From NCBI GenBank assembly GCA_903829855.1, contig CAIKRN010000052.1:1-19204 (forward strand): a DNA stretch of 19,204 nucleotides, read 5' to 3'. A model generated the notes under the pieces. That model was not told the origin of the DNA. It made no database searches and was given only the letters and a program-made list of their open reading frames with translations. Made by a program: the position numbers and the translations under genes. Positions 14,978-19,204 of the stretch are shown here, piece after piece (positions within the stretch are counted from its first letter, which is position 1; each line of letters begins with the position of its first letter). The DNA is from an uncultured Opitutia bacterium (GTDB lineage Bacteria; Verrucomicrobiota; Verrucomicrobiia; Opitutales; UBA953).

Positions 14978-15168
14978 ACCGACACTATGAAACCCGCAAG
15001 GTTGCAGGGTCAATCGAGGGTGGCGGTTTTGAGTTCACTTTAAAAGCCCGATGCCAGCCATAAAGCCCAGCTCCTCATCCCACACCCACACCCAGCCCAT
15101 TCCCCATCACAAACACCTCAGGTTCTGGAGATTGTTTTTTCTGAAAGGGTCTTATTCTGAGATGGGTC

Positions 15169-17826
15169 ATGTTTCCGACCCTCTCGCCGCGCCATCTTAT
15201 GAGCGGACTCACTTGCCTGCTCCTTGCTCACTCCGGTTTCGCCGTTAGTTATTCGGCGGCACCCGCCGCCTCTCCGACCGTCATTGATTCCGACGGAGAC
15301 GGTCTTACGGATGAAGACGAGCGACGGCTCGGGACTGACCCCTTTAATCCCGACACGGATGGCGACGGCTTTGATGACTGGGAAGAAATCATGGCTGGCT
15401 CTGATCCCACTGATCCACGCGATACTCCCAAAACGGTGCAGCACGTCTCCGTGGGCGCGGGCTTGGCCGCGAGCTCCACCCCGACCGTCAAACATCTACC
15501 CCTATCGATGCTGATGGGCGCCTCGGCATCATCGGCTAGCTCGACCCCACCGCCCTCGGCTGAATTTAGCTCCGTCCAATACTTCGCCCCCGCGAACGCC
15601 CCCGAACACCTCGCCGCCAAACTCACCGCTATCGGATTCAAAGCCGGAGCGTATGTCTTGGTCTGGGAACAGCGCGCACCCTTCAACGTACACAACGAAA
15701 TCCAAACCTACGAGGTTACCATCCGCACCGGAAGCGGGCGCACCTTACTCCAAAGAAAGACCCCTTATGCGGTGACCCCATTTTGGAAATATTTCGGGCT
15801 AAGCTTTGAACTGCTTAAAATCGATGAAGGGGAGACCTTGACCATCGAGATCATCCCGGACCGCAGCGGGCCACCGCGCTACGAAGTCCTGCAAGTTTCG
15901 CTGCTCAAAATGGGCCTAGAGGTAGATGTGGATCGAGACGGGTTCATCGCTCCAGGCGAACGCCCCACGGGAGGAAAGCCTTTCCGCTTCTGGACTAATG
16001 ATGACAGCGACGAAGGCGAGTCACAGGAGCGAGCCGATGTTCCTGGCCGCCCCGCTAGCCAGACTGATGCCAGTCGACCTGGCATTAATGGCCTCCGCGA
16101 CCTCATCGATTTCTTCCCAATTAATCTTAACCTCTCTCGCTTCGTTCAGATCCTCAGCCCGGCCAACGGTTATCAGTATTTCCTCTGCAACGAAGACGGT
16201 GCCCTGCAGTGCGTCGAAACCGGCCTCGACGCATTAAACGTGGGCGACATCCATCGCGACCCTGATGTCCATGCCTTCGGACCCGATGGCAATGGGGCAC
16301 TCTCCACCGCCTCGGTGGGCTGTCCCGATCCGCAGGGGCGGATTGAGCTCTCGAAAGCCTTCATCAACCGGATCGTTCAGAAAAATGGCGGCGTCCTACT
16401 CGTCGAAGCGAGCAAACCAACCGTGCACCCCTTGCGGATCGAAATCATGAACGCCGGCCAAGTCGTGGCATCATTCGAATTACCCGTAGCCATCTCGTCG
16501 GTTGAAGGCATGTACCGCCACTTGAATCTCAACTTCTGCACCCGCGATTTTGACGGCCGCCCAGTACCGCCGAGGAAATCCGGCCGAACTACCATGACGC
16601 ATGAGCCGACCAACCTGCCGGATGCCGAAACGGCTAACCGCTGGGTACTCATGATTCATGGATACAACGTCGACGGAGATACCGCCCGCGGATGGCATGC
16701 GGAGAGTTTTAAACGACTCTACGTGATGGGTAGCCAGGCACGCTTTGTCGGGGTGACATGGAACGGCGACACGGGCCTAGATTATCACAAGGCCGTATTT
16801 CATGCCTTCCAAACTGGCGATACGCTCGCGAAGAGCCTGGGGTTTGTAGACCCCGCCAGGACGGTTCTTATGGCGCACAGCCTTGGCAACATCGTCGCTG
16901 CGCAGAGCATCCAGGCGGGATTCACTCCAGCCAAATATTTCCTGCTTAATGCCGCCCTGCCAACCGAGGCCCTCACGGGGGACGCCACGGATACACTGCA
17001 AGCTACCCAGATGACCGAGAGGCAATGGCGGGGTTATTCTCGCCGACTCTTTGCCGCAGACTGGTATAAACTTTTCCCCGTCGATGACCAGCGGCGCAGT
17101 TATACGTGGAGCAATTGCTTTGGCCGCGCTCGGTTCACTGTCCCGCTCGTCAACTGCTATTCGCCCGGCGAAGATGTCACCAACTGCCCGGCGAAGACAG
17201 AAGACGCCGCCGTATTGTCGACGCTCTGGGCGGGTCGAGCGATTGATTATGGGGTCTGGAAAACCCAGGAAATGCTGAAAGGCGTCGGCTGGGCCCGTTC
17301 CCTCGCGAGCCTCGCCATGGAACGTGGCCAAGGTGGCTGGGGTTTTAATAGCGCCTGGCGTGGAGCATATGTACCCGGGGCTCAATCAAACGGCGCTGGC
17401 GGCTACTATGAGCACATCGCCCCATCCCTGGCAGACAAAATTAACGTTTCGCAATTAATGAACCATTCTTTCTTCCAGCCCTTCGCCGAAAAATGGCTAC
17501 ACGACATTCGTCCACGCCGACCCTCGCCACTATTGGACGATCGACTCGTGCGCTACGACTTGCTGGCCCGGGGAGTCCCAGCCATGACTTTCGCTGCTGG
17601 CGCGGTGCCGATTACCGGGATGGAAAATGCGCAATTGCCAGCGCTAGGTCATGAAAATGTTAACCTGGAAACCGAAGGCCGGATCTCCGGTGCACGCTGG
17701 CCCTCCGATGGTCACAAGGGGGAGAACGCTCCCGGCCGCTGGCTGCATAGTGACTTCAAGAACGTCGCCCTTCCCTTCGTCAACCCACTCTTCCAACTCA
17801 TGATTAACCGAGGCCAACTCAAATGA
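15169..17826 (+). CDS. Exported alpha/beta hydrolase with thrombospondin type-3 calcium repeats
   Basis: This 885-residue protein starts with a probable signal peptide: hydrophobic core SGLTCLLLAHSGFAV after MFPTLSPRHL. The ATG at 15199 is an alternative, but it loses the positive charge. Residues about 40-85 hold two thrombospondin type-3/EF-like calcium loops (DSDGDGLTDEDE, DTDGDGFDDWEE) with the LGTDPFNP link. DVDRDGFIAPGE (about 252-263) is another such loop. The middle part is unrecognised. An alpha/beta hydrolase occupies about 490-885: oxyanion HGYN (497-500), nucleophile Ser571 in MAHSLGN, and likely catalytic His860 in GRWLHSDFKNVA. The acid residue is not certain. A lipase- or esterase-like role outside the cytoplasm is the best guess. 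TTGTTT (15132) and TATTCT (15153) upstream form a weak promoter-like pair with a short 15-nt gap. It overlaps the next gene by 4 nt. Confidence 0.82.
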   Translation: MFPTLSPRHLMSGLTCLLLAHSGFAVSYSAAPAASPTVIDSDGDGLTDEDERRLGTDPFNPDTDGDGFDDWEEIMAGSDPTDPRDTPKTVQHVSVGAGLAASSTPTVKHLPLSMLMGASASSASSTPPPSAEFSSVQYFAPANAPEHLAAKLTAIGFKAGAYVLVWEQRAPFNVHNEIQTYEVTIRTGSGRTLLQRKTPYAVTPFWKYFGLSFELLKIDEGETLTIEIIPDRSGPPRYEVLQVSLLKMGLEVDVDRDGFIAPGERPTGGKPFRFWTNDDSDEGESQERADVPGRPASQTDASRPGINGLRDLIDFFPINLNLSRFVQILSPANGYQYFLCNEDGALQCVETGLDALNVGDIHRDPDVHAFGPDGNGALSTASVGCPDPQGRIELSKAFINRIVQKNGGVLLVEASKPTVHPLRIEIMNAGQVVASFELPVAISSVEGMYRHLNLNFCTRDFDGRPVPPRKSGRTTMTHEPTNLPDAETANRWVLMIHGYNVDGDTARGWHAESFKRLYVMGSQARFVGVTWNGDTGLDYHKAVFHAFQTGDTLAKSLGFVDPARTVLMAHSLGNIVAAQSIQAGFTPAKYFLLNAALPTEALTGDATDTLQATQMTERQWRGYSRRLFAADWYKLFPVDDQRRSYTWSNCFGRARFTVPLVNCYSPGEDVTNCPAKTEDAAVLSTLWAGRAIDYGVWKTQEMLKGVGWARSLASLAMERGQGGWGFNSAWRGAYVPGAQSNGAGGYYEHIAPSLADKINVSQLMNHSFFQPFAEKWLHDIRPRRPSPLLDDRLVRYDLLARGVPAMTFAAGAVPITGMENAQLPALGHENVNLETEGRISGARWPSDGHKGENAPGRWLHSDFKNVALPFVNPLFQLMINRGQLK

Positions 17827-18842
17827 ACCTACTATCCTCCCTAATTCTCCTCATCGCCGCACTTTCAGCCACGGCCACGGAGTTCACCCTCCGGATCACC
17901 GACGAGGACGGCCGACCCGTCGCTGACGCAGGCCTCCGGATTGTCTTGGGTCGCCGCAATGATCCACGCTCTTCCAGCGACCGCCTCATTGAAAATAAAA
18001 GCGGTGCCGACGGGAAATACGTCTTCACGGCGGATGCGGACATGTGCCTTAGTCGGATTGATATCAAGAAAGACGGCCATTATTCCTGCTTGGTCGACGA
18101 AGCGGACCGCATCTGCCACTTCGATGAAAAGCAGTCTTACGATTTTAGCTTACCGCGACGGATACACCCAGCCCCCCTGCACGCCCGGAAAGTAAGACTG
18201 CGCTTTACGGGCACGGGCCTGCCCGAGAATACCTGGATGAGTTATGATTTCGAAAAAGGCGAAATGCTGCCACCCTTTGGCAAAGGCGAAGTGCCGGATA
18301 TCCGCTTTCGCACCGCATCCGTCCAAGATGGATGGTCGCTGGAGCCGGAAGAACTAGCCTTTAACCGCAAGATTCCTTACTTACAAAATCTCACCGAGGA
18401 GCAATTCGCCCGACATTTTGGCCACTGGATATCCAAAGTGGAAATCGCTTTCCCCGAGCCAGGCTCGGGGATTATTCCTGAGCCGAAAATCTGGCCTTAC
18501 TGCCAGCTACACATGCCGCCCGTTGCGCCGGAAAATAATTACCAGCCCAGTTTAACGAATATATTCACCACGCGCAACTTGCAGGCAGACGAGCGCAGTC
18601 AACCGGGGTTTTTCGTGCGGACCCGTGTGAAAATGGGCGCCGATGGTTCCATTATTTCCGCCCATTACGCGAAGATTGTCGGGCCCATCAGCTACTTCCG
18701 CGATAACCTCCGCTTCACTTACTATTATAATGCCAAGCCCAATGATCGAGGCCTCGAGCTTGCGCTAAATAAAAATCAACTAAAGTGGGATAAGGGCCGC
18801 CCTTTAGATGAACAGGGCGAGCTCAATATTAACGAACCGTGA
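17823..18842 (+). CDS. Exported protein of unknown function with Ig-like N-terminal domain
   Basis: This 339-residue protein opens with a signal peptide (MNLLSSLILLIAALSATA). Residues about 20-85 resemble the carboxypeptidase-regulatory/Ig-like fold (EFTLRITDEDGRPVADAGL ... GADGKYVFTADAD). The rest matches no enzyme I know: a middle beta-rich part (KVRLRFTGTGLP ... DIRFRTASVQDGWSLEP) and a C-terminal part with RVKMGADGSIISAHYAKI and a distinctive FTYYYNAKPNDRGLEL segment. Three Cys lie close together at about 77-98. Its ATG overlaps the hydrolase stop (ATGA), so it is translated with the hydrolase and may be its partner, inhibitor or carrier; none of these can be shown from sequence. It converges on queA with a 4-bp gap and no terminator between. 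Confidence 0.8.
   Translation: MNLLSSLILLIAALSATATEFTLRITDEDGRPVADAGLRIVLGRRNDPRSSSDRLIENKSGADGKYVFTADADMCLSRIDIKKDGHYSCLVDEADRICHFDEKQSYDFSLPRRIHPAPLHARKVRLRFTGTGLPENTWMSYDFEKGEMLPPFGKGEVPDIRFRTASVQDGWSLEPEELAFNRKIPYLQNLTEEQFARHFGHWISKVEIAFPEPGSGIIPEPKIWPYCQLHMPPVAPENNYQPSLTNIFTTRNLQADERSQPGFFVRTRVKMGADGSIISAHYAKIVGPISYFRDNLRFTYYYNAKPNDRGLELALNKNQLKWDKGRPLDEQGELNINEP
18452..18470. repeat. Perfect 9-bp inverted repeat inside a coding region
   Basis: CCCCGAGCC and GGCTCGGGG flank a single A, so the real loop would be at least 3 nt with a 7- to 8-bp stem. It is followed by ATTATT. It lies within the coding region of the 17823-18842 gene (encoding PEPGSGI), where such a stable hairpin might slow translation or transcription. 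It may also be chance in GC-rich DNA. Confidence 0.4.
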
Positions 18843-18846
18843 ATGC

Positions 18847-19204
18847 CTACAGGATCAGCATGGCGTCGCCGTAGCTAAAGAAGCGGTATTCACGGGCGAT
18901 GGCTTCGGCGTAGATCTCCTTGAGCCAGGCGAGCCCTTCCGGCGAGCCAGGGGTGAGAAACGCCGCGACGAGGCAGAGGAGCGTGGACCGCGGGAGGTGA
19001 AAGTTAGTCAGGAGGTGCTCGCAACAGCCGATGGTATCGCCGGGCCGAATGAAGAGGGAGGCCTCCGAACTGAAATCGCCGGTGGCGGCGGCAAAGCCCT
19101 GCGTTTTACGAAAAGCGTCTTCACTCGCACGCACGGAAGTCGTCCCGACGGCCAGCCGCGGCCGGCGCTCCCTCAGGGCCATCATCGTCGAGGCCGGAAT
19201 CCGA
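18847..19204 (-). CDS. queA: tRNA preQ1(34) S-adenosylmethionine ribosyltransferase-isomerase (QueA), C-terminal part, cut by the right edge
   Basis: QueA transfers and rearranges the ribosyl part of S-adenosylmethionine onto preQ1 at tRNA position 34 to give epoxyqueuosine, in the cytoplasm. The window holds the last 118 residues; the full enzyme is about 340-350, and the frame stays open to the right edge (RIPAST before MMALRERRP), so the Met at 19185 is not the real start. Diagnostic motifs are LAVGTTSVRASE, SLFIRPGDTIGCCEHLLTNF, HLPRSTLLCLVAAFL and the invariant C-terminal YRFFSYGDAMLIL. Nothing is missing from these. It converges on the plus-strand pair with only 4 bp between stop codons, so one or both transcripts must read into the other gene. 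Confidence 0.96.
   Translation of the reverse strand, partial: RIPASTMMALRERRPRLAVGTTSVRASEDAFRKTQGFAAATGDFSSEASLFIRPGDTIGCCEHLLTNFHLPRSTLLCLVAAFLTPGSPEGLAWLKEIYAEAIAREYRFFSYGDAMLIL

Noticed and set aside
14378..15043. Plus-strand open frame opposite the start of the 846-aa cytochrome protein
   Set aside because: No domain or signal is visible in it, and it is antisense to a conserved propeller.

Overview
The window looks like a chromosomal segment of a GC-rich Gram-negative bacterium of the PVC superphylum, most likely Verrucomicrobiota (Opitutae-like). This is inferred from secreted sorbosone-dehydrogenase-like propeller proteins carrying c-type cytochrome modules, a secreted 3-keto-disaccharide-hydrolase-like (DUF1080) protein, an autotransporter barrel (so an outer membrane is present), and intergenic regions packed with GTAG-type REP hairpins. 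No phage or insertion-sequence gene is visible. None of the chosen gene starts has a convincing Shine-Dalgarno sequence.

Left part (1-4042): the 5' part of a sodium/solute symporter gene on the minus strand, a REP cluster, then a two-gene minus-strand unit. The first gene of that unit (2399-3973) encodes a cytochrome c/PA14 protein and the second (889-2376) a beta-propeller protein. A terminator follows at about 801-834. These look like periplasmic sugar-oxidation functions.

Middle (4067-7749): a two-gene minus-strand operon encodes two exported paralogues, each with a signal peptide, a coiled coil and a ClpP-fold serine protease domain with an intact Ser-His-Asp triad; it ends in a strong terminator (4012-4042). 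Phosphatidylserine decarboxylase (psd) is transcribed divergently from it, followed by tRNA-Leu(UAG).

7752-12061: a second, dense REP cluster; a DUF1080 protein; an HAF-repeat autotransporter; and a translationally coupled HAD phosphatase/Rrf2 regulator pair. All these genes are on the minus strand.

12062-15168: a third, degraded REP cluster, then an 846-aa PVC-type propeller/HEAT/cytochrome c protein on the minus strand. Its stop codon lies inside REP-derived sequence.

Right part (15169-19204): a plus-strand pair with a 4-nt ATGA overlap, namely a large exported alpha/beta hydrolase with thrombospondin type-3 calcium repeats and an exported protein of unknown function. It converges on the 3' end of queA, which runs off the right edge.

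The points most worth attention are the tandem exported ClpP-like proteases with a shared C-terminal DAWW...DP tail, the coupled calcium-repeat hydrolase/unknown pair, and the unusually varied set of 9-bp-stem GTAG REP hairpins.
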